Below the pieces are notes generated by a model, which saw nothing but the letters and a program-made list of their open reading frames with translations, was not told where the DNA came from and did not search any database. Shown here one piece after another: positions 1-9,840 of a DNA stretch of 64,000 nucleotides. Every line of letters begins with the position of its first letter. Position 1 is the stretch's first letter. The stretch is taken from NCBI RefSeq assembly GCF_037949795.1, contig NZ_CP149932.1, positions 728,501-792,500 of the forward strand, read 5' to 3'. A program made the position numbers and the translations under genes. Origin of the DNA: Thioclava sp. GXIMD2076 (GTDB lineage: Bacteria > Pseudomonadota > Alphaproteobacteria > Rhodobacterales > Rhodobacteraceae).

Positions 1-1553
1 GAGACCCGTTTCTCCGATGCGGTATCGAGCGCCGAGGTCGCCTCGTCCAGAAGCAGGATCGGCGCATCGCGCAGGATCGCACGCGCGATCGCCACCCGCT
101 GGCGCTGCCCGCCGGACAGCGCCGAGCCACGCGGCCCCGCAGGCGTATCGATACCTTCGGGCAGATCGCGGGTGAACTCCGTCACATAGGCCCCGTCCAG
201 CGCCTGGCTCAAACGGTCCTCGGGGATATTCTGCCCCAGAACCACATTTTCGCGGATGGTCTCGTCGAAGAGCGCCGCATCCTGTGCCACCGTCGAGAAC
301 TTCTGCCGCAGCGCGCCCAGATCCAGCGTGCGGATATCGGCGCCGCCCAGCATGATCGTGCCGCCATCGGCATCCAGAAGCCGCGTCAGGAGCGCGAAGA
401 CGGTGCTCTTGCCTGCCCCCGACGGACCGACCAGCGCCGTGGTCTGCCCCTCTTTCGCGGTAAAGCTCAGCCCGTGCAGCACCTGCGTCGTCCCATAGGA
501 CAGGGTCACATCGTCCAGCACCATATCCAGCGCCTCGGGCATGGGTTCGGGTGCCGTCGGCGTGGCCACATGAGGCTGTAGGTCAAACAGGGTATAGACC
601 CGCTCGAGGCTCGCCGCCGCCGTTTGCCATGCGCCGGTCCCCGCCGCCAGACGGCGGATCGGCTGGAAGGTCAGCGTCATCGCGGTGAAAAACGACATGA
701 ACTCGCCCACGGTCCGTTGACCCGACAGGATGCCATGCCCCGCCACCACCAGCACGGCGAAGAACCCCAGCCCCGTCACGATATCCACCATTGCGGGGAT
801 CAGCGCCTTGATGGCGGCCATCTTGATCTGCTGGCCCATGATCAGGTTCACCAACTCGCGGAACCGTCCCGTCTGCTGGTCCTCGATCCGGTTCAGCTTT
901 ACCGCATTGATCCCGTGGAACATCTCGTCCAGCCGCGTTGCACGCTGGCTCGAACTGTCACGCATCTGCATGGATTTACGCCGCACATAGCGCTGCGCCA
1001 TCACCGCGGGCGCGACCAGCAGCGGGAAGCCCACCATCGCGACCAGCGTCCACACCACATCCACATTGAGCGCAACAACCATGAGCCCGACAAGCGAGAT
1101 CGCATCGCGCCCCGCGCCGGTGATGAAGGCCTTCCAGATGTCCTGCACCGCCCGTGTATCGCCTTGGATACGCTCGATCAGCGCACCGGGCGGATTGACC
1201 TGATAGAAGGACTGGTCGAGCCGCAGAACATGCGCCACCAGATCGACCTGCATCGCGGTGGAGGTGGATTGCGAGATCTTGGTCATGATCGTCTTCGAGG
1301 CGATCGAGGTAACAGCCCGCACGAGGAAAAGCGCGAAGACCGCGCCCCCCGCCCAGTAGATCAGGCCGGGCTGTTCGCCGGAGAACACCTTGTCGAAGAG
1401 AGGCTGCAACAGCCAGCTGAGCGCACCCAGCGTCGAGCCTTCGATGACCATCAGAACCAGCGCGATCGCCATCCAGCCCGTATGGGAGCGCAGATATTCA
1501 CGCCAGATCCGGCCAACCATATGGCGCGATGTATAGATATTGGGCTTGGCCAT
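1..1553 (-). CDS. ABC exporter, fused membrane and ATPase domains (C-terminus cut by window edge)
   Basis: The first 517 residues are present; the C-terminal end lies beyond base 1. Residues 1-310 form an exporter-type membrane domain with several hydrophobic segments. The nucleotide-binding domain follows, with Walker A GPSGAGKST (376-384, Lys382), signature LSGGQ (479-483) and Walker B ILLLDEATSALD (499-510). This is the MsbA/multidrug half-transporter layout, which works as a homodimer in the inner membrane exporting lipids or drugs. Substrate cannot be read from sequence; lipid A or a lipid-like compound is one possibility given the envelope genes nearby. The start MAKPNIYTS fits the usual N-terminus. 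It is divergent from the aminotransferase at 1739. Confidence 0.88.
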   Translation of the reverse strand, partial: MAKPNIYTSRHMVGRIWREYLRSHTGWMAIALVLMVIEGSTLGALSWLLQPLFDKVFSGEQPGLIYWAGGAVFALFLVRAVTSIASKTIMTKISQSTSTAMQVDLVAHVLRLDQSFYQVNPPGALIERIQGDTRAVQDIWKAFITGAGRDAISLVGLMVVALNVDVVWTLVAMVGFPLLVAPAVMAQRYVRRKSMQMRDSSSQRATRLDEMFHGINAVKLNRIEDQQTGRFRELVNLIMGQQIKMAAIKALIPAMVDIVTGLGFFAVLVVAGHGILSGQRTVGEFMSFFTAMTLTFQPIRRLAAGTGAWQTAAASLERVYTLFDLQPHVATPTAPEPMPEALDMVLDDVTLSYGTTQVLHGLSFTAKEGQTTALVGPSGAGKSTVFALLTRLLDADGGTIMLGGADIRTLDLGALRQKFSTVAQDAALFDETIRENVVLGQNIPEDRLSQALDGAYVTEFTRDLPEGIDTPAGPRGSALSGGQRQRVAIARAILRDAPILLLDEATSALDTASEKRV

Positions 1554-1684
1554 TTGGGCTCCTGCGCGAGAGGCTTTGTGGCGCGGTTCTACCCCAGTGC
1601 TCGGGGGTCCTGCAAGTTCGCCTCCCTATTAGGCAGTTTTGCACCGCAAGCGATCGGAGTTTTGTATGCTCACATTCGCACGGA

Positions 1685-1713
1685 TTGACCCCGCCGGATC
1701 GGTTTCCTACCGA
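1685..1713 (+). promoter_or_regulatory. Candidate sigma70-like promoter of the class V aminotransferase
   Basis: TTGACC (1685-1690) lies 17 bases before TACCGA (1708-1713) in the 185-base gap between divergent genes, about 26 bases before the ATG at 1739. The -35 box is good and the -10 box is poor, so the assignment is weak. Confidence 0.3.
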
Positions 1714-1738
1714 TAGGCCAACAAAAGGGAGACACCCG

Positions 1739-2944
1739 ATGAGCCTTGCAAACGGCCGCACCTACCTTGCCATTCCCGGCCCCTCCGCCATGCCCGACCG
1801 CGTCCTGCGCGCCATGCACCGGGCTGCCCCCAATATCTACGAGGGCGAGATCGAGGTGCTGGCCGCAGATCTTGTGCGTGATCTCAAGAAGGTCGCGCTG
1901 ACCCAATACCATTGCGGGATCTATATCTCGAACGGCCACGGGCTGTGGGAAGCGGTAAATACCAATCTCTTCTCGCGCGGGGATACGGCACTGGTGATGG
2001 CGACAGGCCGGTTCGGCCATGGCTGGGCCGATTATGCGCGCCGGATGGGAATCAATGTCGAGGTGCTGGATTTCGGCCTGAAGGCGCCCGCCGATGCAGG
2101 CCAGCTCGAAGCCGCGCTGCGTGCCGATACGGATCACAAGATCAAGGCCGTCTTCGTCACCCATATGGATACCGCCACCTCGATCCGCAACGACATCCCC
2201 GCGATGCGCGCGGCGATCGATGCGGCAGGCCATCCCGCCCTTCTGGCCGTGGACTGCATCGCCTCGCTTGCCTGCGACGAATTCCGCATGGATGACTGGG
2301 GCGTGGATATCATGATCTCCGCCAGCCAGAAGGGGCTGATGGTCCCGCCCGGTCTCGGCTTCCTCTTCGCCTCCGACAAAGCGGTCGAGGCGGGAAAATC
2401 GGCGGATCTGCGCACTCCCTACTGGGACTGGACACCGCGCCTCTTCCCGAAATTCGTCTACGAGTATTTCGGGGGCACCTCGCCAACCCACCATATGTTC
2501 GGGCTGCGCGAGAGCCTCGATATGATCGCCGAGGAAGGGCTGGAGAACGTCTGGGCGCGGCATGCGGCCCTGTCGGAAGCGCTCTGGGCGGCGTTCGACG
2601 CGTGGTCGGCGGGCGGGCATGATATCGCGCTCAACGTGGCGGACCCGTCCCTGCGCAGCCATTCGGTGACGGCGGCGCGCTTCGGCGGAGGCAATGCCCA
2701 ACGCCTGCGCAAATGGCTGGAGAATGAGGCCGGTGTGACCTTGGGGATCGGGCTTGGCATGGCAGAGCCAGGCACGCCCGAGATCGACAGCTTCCTGCGG
2801 GTCGCCCATATGGGCCATGTGAACACGCATATGGTGCTGGGGGTGATCGCCTCGATGGAAGCAGGGCTACAGGCCCTCGATATTCCGCACGGGACAGGCG
2901 GTGTGGCAGCGGCGGCGGCAGTCATCGCCCGCCATAGCCGCTAA
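1739..2944 (+). CDS. Class V aminotransferase (alanine/serine-glyoxylate aminotransferase-like)
   Basis: A 401-residue fold-type I PLP enzyme. The PLP lysine is Lys198 in SASQKGL, preceded by the PLP-binding Asp in AVDCIASL (about 172). The N-terminal IPGPSAMPDRVLRAM is typical of the alanine-glyoxylate / serine-glyoxylate / pyridoxamine-pyruvate aminotransferase group; which amino donor it uses cannot be told from sequence. The frame is open upstream, but the ATG at 1739 has a purine-rich AAAAGGGAGA ribosome site about 7 bases before it and gives the usual family length, so I chose it. It stands alone on the plus strand and is followed by a convergent gene after 5 bases. A role in glyoxylate/glycine or C1 metabolism is inference. 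Confidence 0.87.
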   Translation: MSLANGRTYLAIPGPSAMPDRVLRAMHRAAPNIYEGEIEVLAADLVRDLKKVALTQYHCGIYISNGHGLWEAVNTNLFSRGDTALVMATGRFGHGWADYARRMGINVEVLDFGLKAPADAGQLEAALRADTDHKIKAVFVTHMDTATSIRNDIPAMRAAIDAAGHPALLAVDCIASLACDEFRMDDWGVDIMISASQKGLMVPPGLGFLFASDKAVEAGKSADLRTPYWDWTPRLFPKFVYEYFGGTSPTHHMFGLRESLDMIAEEGLENVWARHAALSEALWAAFDAWSAGGHDIALNVADPSLRSHSVTAARFGGGNAQRLRKWLENEAGVTLGIGLGMAEPGTPEIDSFLRVAHMGHVNTHMVLGVIASMEAGLQALDIPHGTGGVAAAAAVIARHSR

Positions 2945-2949
2945 GCGGC

Positions 2950-3342
2950 TTATTTGTTCTCGGCTTGGCGGCTATTGGCCGCCATCCAGCTCTGCAGCCA
3001 TGCCAGATCGGCCTGCTGGTCCTTGATCATCTGCCCCGCCCGCTGACGCACGGCGGGATCCTCGCCATAGTCGCGCACGACCTCGGCCATCGCGATCTCG
3101 CTTTTCTTCTGCGGGATCATCTGGCGGACGAAATCCAGATCGACATTCCCACTAAACCCTTGTGGCTGGTTGCGCACCATGCGGGCACGCGCCTGCTGGA
3201 AGGCGGCTGTCGCAGGCGAGGCGTCAGCCGTGGCCATCGCCGCCTGCGAGATCTGTGGATAGGTTGCGTCCCCGGCATAGGCCCCGAAGGACAAGGCAAA
3301 GGCCAAGGGGCTCAGGAGCGCGACTGTGTGGATACGGCTCAT
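2950..3342 (-). CDS. Exported DUF305-like small protein lacking the His pair
   Basis: 130 residues with a signal peptide (cleavage likely after AYA, residue 23). The C-terminal part (about 68-120) has the DUF305 layout: DFVRQMIPQKKSEIAMAEVV, then a helix ending LAWLQSWM. DUF305 proteins normally carry MIPHHQxAI; here the two histidines are replaced by Gln-Lys (78-79), so metal binding at that site is doubtful. The start MSRIHTV was chosen because GGGAG stands 7-8 bases upstream; the frame is open further up without a ribosome site. It is convergent with the aminotransferase. The function is unknown; a ferritin-like four-helix periplasmic fold is what the family would suggest. Confidence 0.65.
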   Translation of the reverse strand: MSRIHTVALLSPLAFALSFGAYAGDATYPQISQAAMATADASPATAAFQQARARMVRNQPQGFSGNVDLDFVRQMIPQKKSEIAMAEVVRDYGEDPAVRQRAGQMIKDQQADLAWLQSWMAANSRQAENK

Positions 3343-3437
3343 TTCGGATCTCCCTTCTCGGTTCATCCGAATGTGGGCCCGAACCCGCGCCGGCACAAAT
3401 CACTGCTCGGCGAGAGCGTCGTGACGTAAAGCCCGTG

Positions 3438-4550
3438 TTACAGCGCCGATGCCGCCCGCTCCAGCGCGCCGGGAAGAGCCTTGGCCAGCAGATCCAGCTC
3501 GGCATCCGGCCCGCAGGAAATGCGGATACAGCGATCCTGAGGCGCCACACCCGGCATCCGCACGAACACATCGGCCTTGGCCAATTCTGCAAGCACCGCA
3601 CGGGCATAGGCCCCGTCGCGCCCGCAATCAATGGCCACGAAATTGGTGGCCGACGGCAGCGCGACCAGCCCGTTCAGGGCGGCGATCTCCGCAATCCGGT
3701 CCCGCGCGCCACCGATCAGGCGTTTCATGAAGGCCGACCATGTGGTGTCATTCAGCGCCGCCAAGGCACCCGCTTGGGCGATCCGGTTCACGCCGAAATG
3801 ATTGCGGATCTTCTCGAATTGCGCGATCAGCGGCTCTGCGCCCATCGCATAACCGATCCGCGCGCCTGCCAGCCCGTAATGTTTGGAGAATGTCCGCATA
3901 CGGATCACCCGCAGATCTTCAACCGCGACCTGCGGGACGGCCTCATCGGGGGCCATCTCGATATAGGCCTCGTCGAGCACCAGAAGGCAGCCCTCGGGGA
4001 TCTCTTCGATCATCGCCTCGATGGCGGCACCCGTATTCCATGTGCCCATCGGATTATCGGGATTGGCGATGTAGATGAGCTTCGCGCCCACCTCACGCGC
4101 CTTGGCAACCAGCGCCTGCGGGTCTTCGTGATCGTCCTTGTAGGGCACTTTATGCAGCACACCGCCAAAGCCTTCGACATGGAAATTGAACGTCGGATAA
4201 GCGCCCGCCGAGGTCACCACGGCATCGCCCGCCTCGATGATCAGCCGCACGAGGCTGCCCAGAAGCCCGTCCACACCCTCGCCCACCACAATGGTTGTCT
4301 CGGGGCGGTCATGATGGGCGGCCAGCGCCTGACGCAGCTCGAGGCTGGTGCTATCGCCATATTTCCAGACCTCGCCTGCCTCTGCGGCCATTGCCGCAAT
4401 CGCCCGCGGAGACGGGCCGAAGCCATTCTCATTCGCGCCAAGACGGGCGGCAAAGGGTGCGCCACGCTCGCGTTCAAGCGTTTCGGGGCCCACAAAAGGC
4501 ACCGAGGCAGGCAGGGAAGAGACGATGCGGGTATAGCGAGGATGTGTCAT
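3438..4550 (-). CDS. HisC-like class I/II aminotransferase (COG0079)
   Basis: 370 residues. PLP-binding motifs are in order: ANPDNPMGT (162-170), VLDEAYIE (191-198) and the PLP lysine Lys223 in TFSKHYGLAGARIGY; a C-terminal Arg sits in RISCGP. These are signatures of histidinol-phosphate aminotransferase relatives. In this group the HisC-like paralogue outside the his operon can act on histidinol phosphate, aromatic acids or other substrates, so I leave the symbol open. The start MTHPRYTRI (4550) fits the family N-terminus; the frame extends upstream to 4604 without support. It lies 66 bases downstream of the SDHAF4 homologue, in the same direction. Confidence 0.85.
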   Translation of the reverse strand: MTHPRYTRIVSSLPASVPFVGPETLERERGAPFAARLGANENGFGPSPRAIAAMAAEAGEVWKYGDSTSLELRQALAAHHDRPETTIVVGEGVDGLLGSLVRLIIEAGDAVVTSAGAYPTFNFHVEGFGGVLHKVPYKDDHEDPQALVAKAREVGAKLIYIANPDNPMGTWNTGAAIEAMIEEIPEGCLLVLDEAYIEMAPDEAVPQVAVEDLRVIRMRTFSKHYGLAGARIGYAMGAEPLIAQFEKIRNHFGVNRIAQAGALAALNDTTWSAFMKRLIGGARDRIAEIAALNGLVALPSATNFVAIDCGRDGAYARAVLAELAKADVFVRMPGVAPQDRCIRISCGPDAELDLLAKALPGALERAASAL

Positions 4551-4616
4551 GCACAAATGGCTAGCAGTTTGGCGGGCAAGCGCAAGCCCCGCCGGACGTG
4601 CCACATCGGAACCGGA

Positions 4617-4886
4617 TCAGAAATCGACCGCGATCCCCTTCTTCTCCCAATCGCCATACCGCACGGGTTCGGGACCGTCGCGCCCACCCAGTTCGGTCGG
4701 CAGCGCCTCGCCCTTGGCCAGACGCCGGCGCTCTTCGGCCTCGGCCAGCGCACGCTGCGCGGCGGGCGGCAGGTCGGGCTGGGGCATGGGCGGCGGCGGG
4801 GTGGGCATATCCGGTTCCGGCATCGGCGGGGTCGTGGGCGGCAGATCGGGCTTGGGCGCGGTGGGCGGAGTGACGTCGTCTGTCAT
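4617..4886 (-). CDS. DUF1674 protein, SDHAF4-like succinate dehydrogenase assembly factor
   Basis: 89 residues. The last 25 residues contain ELGGRDGPEPVRYGDWEKKG followed by IAVDF, the signature of DUF1674, whose eukaryotic member SDHAF4 binds flavinylated succinate dehydrogenase subunit A during complex II assembly. The first half is a low-complexity Pro/Asp/Met segment with repeated PxPDxP blocks, expected to be disordered. GGAGGTG stands 6 bases before the ATG, which fixes the start. It is divergent from rsmB with 84 bases between. Role by family; no sdh genes are in the window. Confidence 0.8.
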   Translation of the reverse strand: MTDDVTPPTAPKPDLPPTTPPMPEPDMPTPPPPMPQPDLPPAAQRALAEAEERRRLAKGEALPTELGGRDGPEPVRYGDWEKKGIAVDF

Positions 4887-4970
4887 GGGGCACCTCCTGT
4901 CATGAGAGTTGTCTTAGGGACGCATCTGATATAGGCCGCGAAATCGATCCTCACAAGCCGGAGGCCAGCC

Positions 4971-6245
4971 ATGGCAAAACCCGATCCTGCCCGTCGCGCG
5001 GCCCTTGGCCTGATTGTTGGTGTATTAGAAGACCATCTGTCGCTGGCCGACCAGATCGCGATGGACGCGCTCGATGGGCTCAGCCCCGGCGAGAAAGCCC
5101 GCGCCCAAAGGCTCGCCACCTCGACCCTGCGCCACATGGAACGGGCCGACAAGATGCTCAAGCCCTTCCTGCGCCGCAAGCCCACCCCCGACATCATGGC
5201 GCTCTTACGTCTGGCAACGGTGGAACTCTGTGCCGAAGGGGGCGCCGCGCATGGAGTGGTCGATGCGGCCGTCACGCTGTGCAAATCGGGCGGCAAGCGC
5301 ACCGACAGCTTCGCGGGGCTGGTAAACGCAGTGCTGCGCAAGGTGGCCGAGGATACAGCACGCTGGGAGACCCTGCCCTATGGCCAGCTGCCGGGCTGGC
5401 TGCGCGGGCGGCTCATGTCGTCCTATGGCAAGGTCGCGGTGCAGAAGATGGAAGAGGCCCATCAGCGCCCCGCCCCTGTGGATATCTCCGTGAAGGAAAA
5501 CCCCGCCGACTGGGCCGAGCGGCTGGAGGGCGAGGTCCTGCCCACGGGCTCGGTGCGTCTGCATCAGCCCGGCCAGATCCGCGACCTGCCCGGCTTTGCG
5601 GAAGGGGACTGGTGGGTGCAGGATGCAGCCGCCTCTCTCGCCGCCAAGGCTCTCGCGCCCAGCGCAGGGATGCGCGTTCTCGATTTGTGCGCAGCGCCGG
5701 GCGGTAAGACCATGCAGCTTGCGGCAATGGGGGCGGAGGTAACCGCGCTCGATCTGTCCGAACGCCGGTTGCAGCGCCTGCACGAGAACCTCGAGCGGTG
5801 CAAACTGACGGCCACCGTGATCGCCGCCGATGCGCTGGGCTGGGAGCCCGAGGCGCCCTTCGATGCGATCCTGCTTGATGCCCCATGCTCGGCCACCGGC
5901 ACCATCCGCCGCCATCCTGAGCTTCCCGCCATCAAGGACAGCACCTCGATCAAGGGGCTTTTCGCGCTGCAGGAAGAGATCCTCGAACGGGCGATGGGCT
6001 GGCTCGCGCCAGAAGGCCGCCTGACCTATGTGACCTGCTCGCTTCTGCCCGAAGAGGGCGAGACCCAGATCCGCCGCGCGCTGGAGCGCCATCCCGACTG
6101 GGAGGTGGTGCCCGTGACCATCGACGGCATTGACCCCGCATGGATCACCGAGGAAGGCGGGTTGCGCCTGCGTCCCGATTACTGGGCCGACAAGGGCGGG
6201 ATGGACGGGTTCTACATTGCCACCCTCCGGCGGCGGCCGCAATAA
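4971..6245 (+). CDS. rsmB: RsmB-family 16S rRNA (cytosine-C5) methyltransferase
   Basis: 424 residues. Residues 1-130 are a NusB-like RNA-binding domain; the SAM-dependent methyltransferase follows, with LDLCAAPGGKT (237-247), the motif IV cysteine in LLDAPCSATG (Cys306) and the catalytic motif VI cysteine in VTCSLLPEEGE (Cys356). Two-cysteine m5C methyltransferases of this layout modify C967 of 16S rRNA in E. coli; the exact target here is inferred. CCGGAGG lies just before the ATG at 4971. It is transcribed toward the heparinase-like gene. Confidence 0.88.
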   Translation: MAKPDPARRAALGLIVGVLEDHLSLADQIAMDALDGLSPGEKARAQRLATSTLRHMERADKMLKPFLRRKPTPDIMALLRLATVELCAEGGAAHGVVDAAVTLCKSGGKRTDSFAGLVNAVLRKVAEDTARWETLPYGQLPGWLRGRLMSSYGKVAVQKMEEAHQRPAPVDISVKENPADWAERLEGEVLPTGSVRLHQPGQIRDLPGFAEGDWWVQDAAASLAAKALAPSAGMRVLDLCAAPGGKTMQLAAMGAEVTALDLSERRLQRLHENLERCKLTATVIAADALGWEPEAPFDAILLDAPCSATGTIRRHPELPAIKDSTSIKGLFALQEEILERAMGWLAPEGRLTYVTCSLLPEEGETQIRRALERHPDWEVVPVTIDGIDPAWITEEGGLRLRPDYWADKGGMDGFYIATLRRRPQ

Positions 6246-6379
6246 CAGGCATCATCACGCCCACCTCCGGCGTCAGGCGGGCGTGATACTCTTGGCACAG
6301 CGTGCCGCGCGGCGCATACTCGCGCATATTGCCTCCGAACGGCGCCATATTCAGCCAATCCAGATCGAGCGACAGCACC

Positions 6380-8176
6380 TTGGCCAAGAGCACTTCCCGT
6401 CCCCGCACAAAGCCATCCTCCTCTTCCGTTCCGCGCGGGCAGAAACGGGCGCGCCTCGGGCAGACGCTGAACGCGCTGGCCGCACGTCGCGCCGCGCGCG
6501 GGGCGGCGGCCACCGGCTTCACCTCGCAGCCCGAGCCCCGCACCATCGGCTCGCTCGCACGCGGACGCCAGCTGATCGGCGGGAATTTCCTGCTGGCAGG
6601 GTTCCTGATCGAGAGGCGCGACCGCAGCCCATGGGATCTGGCCATGCCCGATCCGGCCTTCGAGGAAGAGCTGCACGGCTTCGGCTGGCTGGATGATCTG
6701 GCCGCCGTGGGCGATCGCACCGCACGCGCACGGGCGCAGGACTGGGTCTTTGGCTGGATCGACCGCTATGGCCGTGGCACCGGCGCGGGCTGGCAACCCG
6801 ACCTCACTGGCCGCCGCGTCATCCGCTGGATCAATAACGCGCTGATGATCCTTCATGCGCAGGACAAACCCAAGGCCGATGCGTTCTTTGCCGCTCTGGG
6901 CGCGCAGACGACCTATCTGGCCAAGCGCTGGAAAGCCGCACCTCCCGGATTACCGCGTTTCGAGGCACTGACGGGACTGATCTATGCCTCGCTCTCGCTG
7001 ACCGGCATGCAGGGCCATAGTGCGCAGGCGCTTGCAGGGCTGGCTGCTGAATGCGCCACCCAGATCGACATCGAAGGCGGGATCGCCACGCGCAACCCCG
7101 AAGAGCTGCTGGAGGTGCTGACGCTGCTCAACTGGGCGAAGGCCGCGATCGAGACGACCGGCGGCACCCCCTCCGCCCCCCATCTGTCGGCCATCGAGCG
7201 GATCACCCCCACCCTGCGCGCGCTGCGCCATGCCGATGGCGGGCTGGCGCGCTTCCATGGCGGCGAGGCGGGTCTGCCCGACCGGATCGACCAGACCCTT
7301 GTGGAAACCGGCCTGCGACAGGGGCCGACCGGCAACCTCGCAATGGGATTTGCGCGCCTGCATGGCGGCGGCACGACGCTGATCATGGATGCCGACAAGC
7401 CGCCCAAGGGCCCCGCCTCCAGCGATGCCCATGCCTCGACACTGGCCTTCGAGCTGACCTCGCGGCGCAGGCCCATCATCGTCAATTGCGGCTCGGGCGC
7501 ACAATTCGGGCGCGACTGGCACCGTGCGGGGCGGGCGACCCCCAGCCATTCGACACTGGCGCTTGTGGAGTATTCCTCCTCGCGCCTCGGCCCCGAGCGC
7601 AGCTTCGGGCGCAGCCCGCATCACTGGCTCGAAGAGACCCCCGAGCTGGTCTGGGCCGTGCGCGACGAGGATAGCGGCCAGAGCTGGACCGCAGGCCATG
7701 ACGGCTATAGCCCTACCCACGGGCTGACCCATCTGCGCAGGCTCTCGCTCTCGACCGATGGCAAATTGCTCGAGGGGCTCGACTCGCTCAGCTCGGCCAC
7801 ACCGCAGGGGCAAAAGCGCCTGCTGACCATTCTCGAGCGCGAGGGGCTGCACGGCATCCCCTACCAGATCCGCTTCCACCTGCATCCAGATGCGGATGCC
7901 ACGCTGGATATGGGCGGTCATGCGGTTTCCGTCGTGCTGAAATCGGGCGAAATCTGGGTGTTCCGCCACGACGAACAGCTCGAACTGGCGCTCGAGCCCT
8001 CCGTTTTTCTTGAAAAAGGGCGGCTGAGGCCCCGCGCGACGCAGCAGATCGTGCTTTCAGGCCGTCTTTTGGACGAAAAATGTCAGATTAGCTGGACCTT
8101 CACGAAGGCACAGGATAGGTCGGCGGGCATACGCGACCTGCAATCTGGTGCGGATCGCGACGATTCCGACACCTGA
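6380..8176 (+). CDS. Heparinase II/III-family protein (start uncertain)
   Basis: About 600 residues. The N-terminal block with [20 protein letters not shown] is a helical (alpha/alpha) domain; the C-terminal half has the heparinase II/III beta-sandwich, with [11 protein letters not shown] and an SHSTL motif that resembles conserved parts of the family. Rhodobacteraceae commonly carry this gene between rsmB and purH; its polysaccharide substrate is unknown. Family similarity begins near base 6440, with no ATG there in frame. I give the in-frame TTG at 6380; an ATG-like start at 6302 is also possible but the intervening sequence looks unlike the family. The 3' end lies 16 bases before the purH start. 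Confidence 0.75.
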   Translation: MAKSTSRPRTKPSSSSVPRGQKRARLGQTLNALAARRAARGAAATGFTSQPEPRTIGSLARGRQLIGGNFLLAGFLIERRDRSPWDLAMPDPAFEEELHGFGWLDDLAAVGDRTARARAQDWVFGWIDRYGRGTGAGWQPDLTGRRVIRWINNALMILHAQDKPKADAFFAALGAQTTYLAKRWKAAPPGLPRFEALTGLIYASLSLTGMQGHSAQALAGLAAECATQIDIEGGIATRNPEELLEVLTLLNWAKAAIETTGGTPSAPHLSAIERITPTLRALRHADGGLARFHGGEAGLPDRIDQTLVETGLRQGPTGNLAMGFARLHGGGTTLIMDADKPPKGPASSDAHASTLAFELTSRRRPIIVNCGSGAQFGRDWHRAGRATPSHSTLALVEYSSSRLGPERSFGRSPHHWLEETPELVWAVRDEDSGQSWTAGHDGYSPTHGLTHLRRLSLSTDGKLLEGLDSLSSATPQGQKRLLTILEREGLHGIPYQIRFHLHPDADATLDMGGHAVSVVLKSGEIWVFRHDEQLELALEPSVFLEKGRLRPRATQQIVLSGRLLDEKCQISWTFTKAQDRSAGIRDLQSGADRDDSDT

Positions 8177-8192
8177 TCCAAGGAAGCTGCCC

Positions 8193-9779
8193 GTGACCCG
8201 TTCCGTTCCGCTCACCCGTGCCCTTATTTCGGTCTCCGACAAGACCGGTCTGATCGATTTTGCCCGCGCGCTGTCCGCCCGCGGCGTCGAGCTCCTCTCC
8301 ACCGGCGGCACCGCCAAGGCCCTGCGCGAAGCAGGCATGTCGGTGCGCGATGTCTCCGAAGTCACCGGCTTCCCCGAGATGATGGATGGCCGCGTGAAGA
8401 CGCTGCACCCCAAGGTCCATGGCGGCCTGCTGGCGCTGCGCGACAATGACGAGCATCTCGCCGCGATGAAGGAACACGATATCCTGAATATCGACCTTCT
8501 GGTGGTGAACCTCTACCCGTTCGAGGCGACCGTTGCCAAAGGCGCGGAGTATGACGACTGCATCGAGAATATCGATATCGGCGGTCCGGCGATGATCCGT
8601 GCGGCGGCCAAGAACCACGGGTTCGTGGCGACCGTGGTCGATGTGGAAGATTACGATGCGGTCCTGAAAGAACTGGACGAGAATGACGGCGCGACCACCC
8701 TGCCCTTCCGTCAGAAACTGGCGCAGATCGCCTATGCCCGCACCGCGGCCTATGATGCGGCGGTCAGCACATGGATGGCCGGCGCCATTGGCGAGACCAC
8801 CCCGCGTCGTCGCGCCTTTGCCGGCACCATCGCGCAGACCCTGCGCTATGGCGAGAACCCGCACCAGCAGGCGGCCTTCTACCTCGATGGCTCGAACCGT
8901 CCGGGTGTGGCCACGGCCAAGCAGCTGCAGGGCAAGGAACTGTCCTATAACAACATCAACGACACCGATGCGGCCTTCGAGCTGGTCTCGGAATTCGGCA
9001 CCGAAAAACCGGCCGTTGCGATCATCAAACACGCAAACCCCTGTGGCGTGGCCACAGGCGAAACGGTAATCGAAGCCTATAAACGCGCGTTCGATTGCGA
9101 CCGCACCTCGGCCTTCGGTGGCATCATCGCGCTGAACCAGACGCTCGATGCCGAGACCGCCGAAGAGATCACCAAGATCTTCTCCGAGGTCATCATCGCA
9201 CCGAAGGTCGATGACGCGGCCAAAGAGGTCATCGCCAAGAAAAAGAACGTGCGCCTTCTGGAAACCGGCGGCCTGCCGGATGTCTATGCGCCGATCACCA
9301 CCTACCGTCAGGTGGCCGGTGGCCTTCTGGTGCAGGACAAGGACAATGGCATCATCACGCTCGACGATCTGAAGGTCGTGACCGAGCGCAAGCCGTCGGA
9401 GCAGGAACTGCAAGACCTTCTGTTTGCATGGAAAGTCGCGAAACACGTCAAGTCGAACGCGATCATCTATGTCAAGGACGGCGCGACCGTGGGCGTGGGC
9501 GCAGGCCAGATGAGCCGCGTGGACAGCACCCGCATCGCCGCGCGCAAAGCCGAGGACATGATGGAGGCCTGCGGCTTCGACAAGACCCCGACCATCGGCT
9601 CGGTTGTCGCCTCGGATGCGTTCTTCCCCTTCGCGGATGGTCTCATCACCGCGGCAGAGGCCGGCGCCACCGCGATCATCCAGCCGGGTGGCTCGATGCG
9701 TGACCAGGAGGTCATCGACGCCGCCAACGAGCGCGGTCTGGCGATGGTCTTCACCGGCATGCGCCACTTCCGCCACTGA
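8193..9779 (+). CDS. purH: Bifunctional AICAR transformylase / IMP cyclohydrolase
   Basis: 528 residues, the usual length. PurH performs the last two steps of IMP synthesis: formyl transfer from 10-formyl-THF to AICAR, then ring closure. The N-terminal IMP cyclohydrolase domain shows [17 protein letters not shown] and [13 protein letters not shown]; the transformylase domain shows [23 protein letters not shown] and the C-terminal [10 protein letters not shown] and IQPGGSMRD. The start is a GTG preceded by AAGGAAG at 7 bases; the frame is open upstream into the heparinase gene but lacks a better site. A strong hairpin follows the stop. Confidence 0.96.
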   Translation: MTRSVPLTRALISVSDKTGLIDFARALSARGVELLSTGGTAKALREAGMSVRDVSEVTGFPEMMDGRVKTLHPKVHGGLLALRDNDEHLAAMKEHDILNIDLLVVNLYPFEATVAKGAEYDDCIENIDIGGPAMIRAAAKNHGFVATVVDVEDYDAVLKELDENDGATTLPFRQKLAQIAYARTAAYDAAVSTWMAGAIGETTPRRRAFAGTIAQTLRYGENPHQQAAFYLDGSNRPGVATAKQLQGKELSYNNINDTDAAFELVSEFGTEKPAVAIIKHANPCGVATGETVIEAYKRAFDCDRTSAFGGIIALNQTLDAETAEEITKIFSEVIIAPKVDDAAKEVIAKKKNVRLLETGGLPDVYAPITTYRQVAGGLLVQDKDNGIITLDDLKVVTERKPSEQELQDLLFAWKVAKHVKSNAIIYVKDGATVGVGAGQMSRVDSTRIAARKAEDMMEACGFDKTPTIGSVVASDAFFPFADGLITAAEAGATAIIQPGGSMRDQEVIDAANERGLAMVFTGMRHFRH

Positions 9780-9788
9780 ACCTGCATT

Positions 9789-9813
9789 CGGGCGGGCCAT
9801 CGCGGCCCGCCCG
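9789..9813 (+). terminator. Hairpin terminator after purH
   Basis: Perfect 10-bp inverted repeat (9789-9798 with 9804-9813, loop of 5) starting 9 bases after the purH stop and followed by a short T tract. It probably ends the rsmB-heparinase-purH transcript. Confidence 0.7.
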
Positions 9814-9840
9814 TTTCCACTTCCAAAAAGACGATCCGCC

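Noticed and set aside
624..1688. Plus-strand frame inside the ABC exporter gene
   Set aside because: The exporter has all ATPase motifs on the minus strand; this frame is a shadow.
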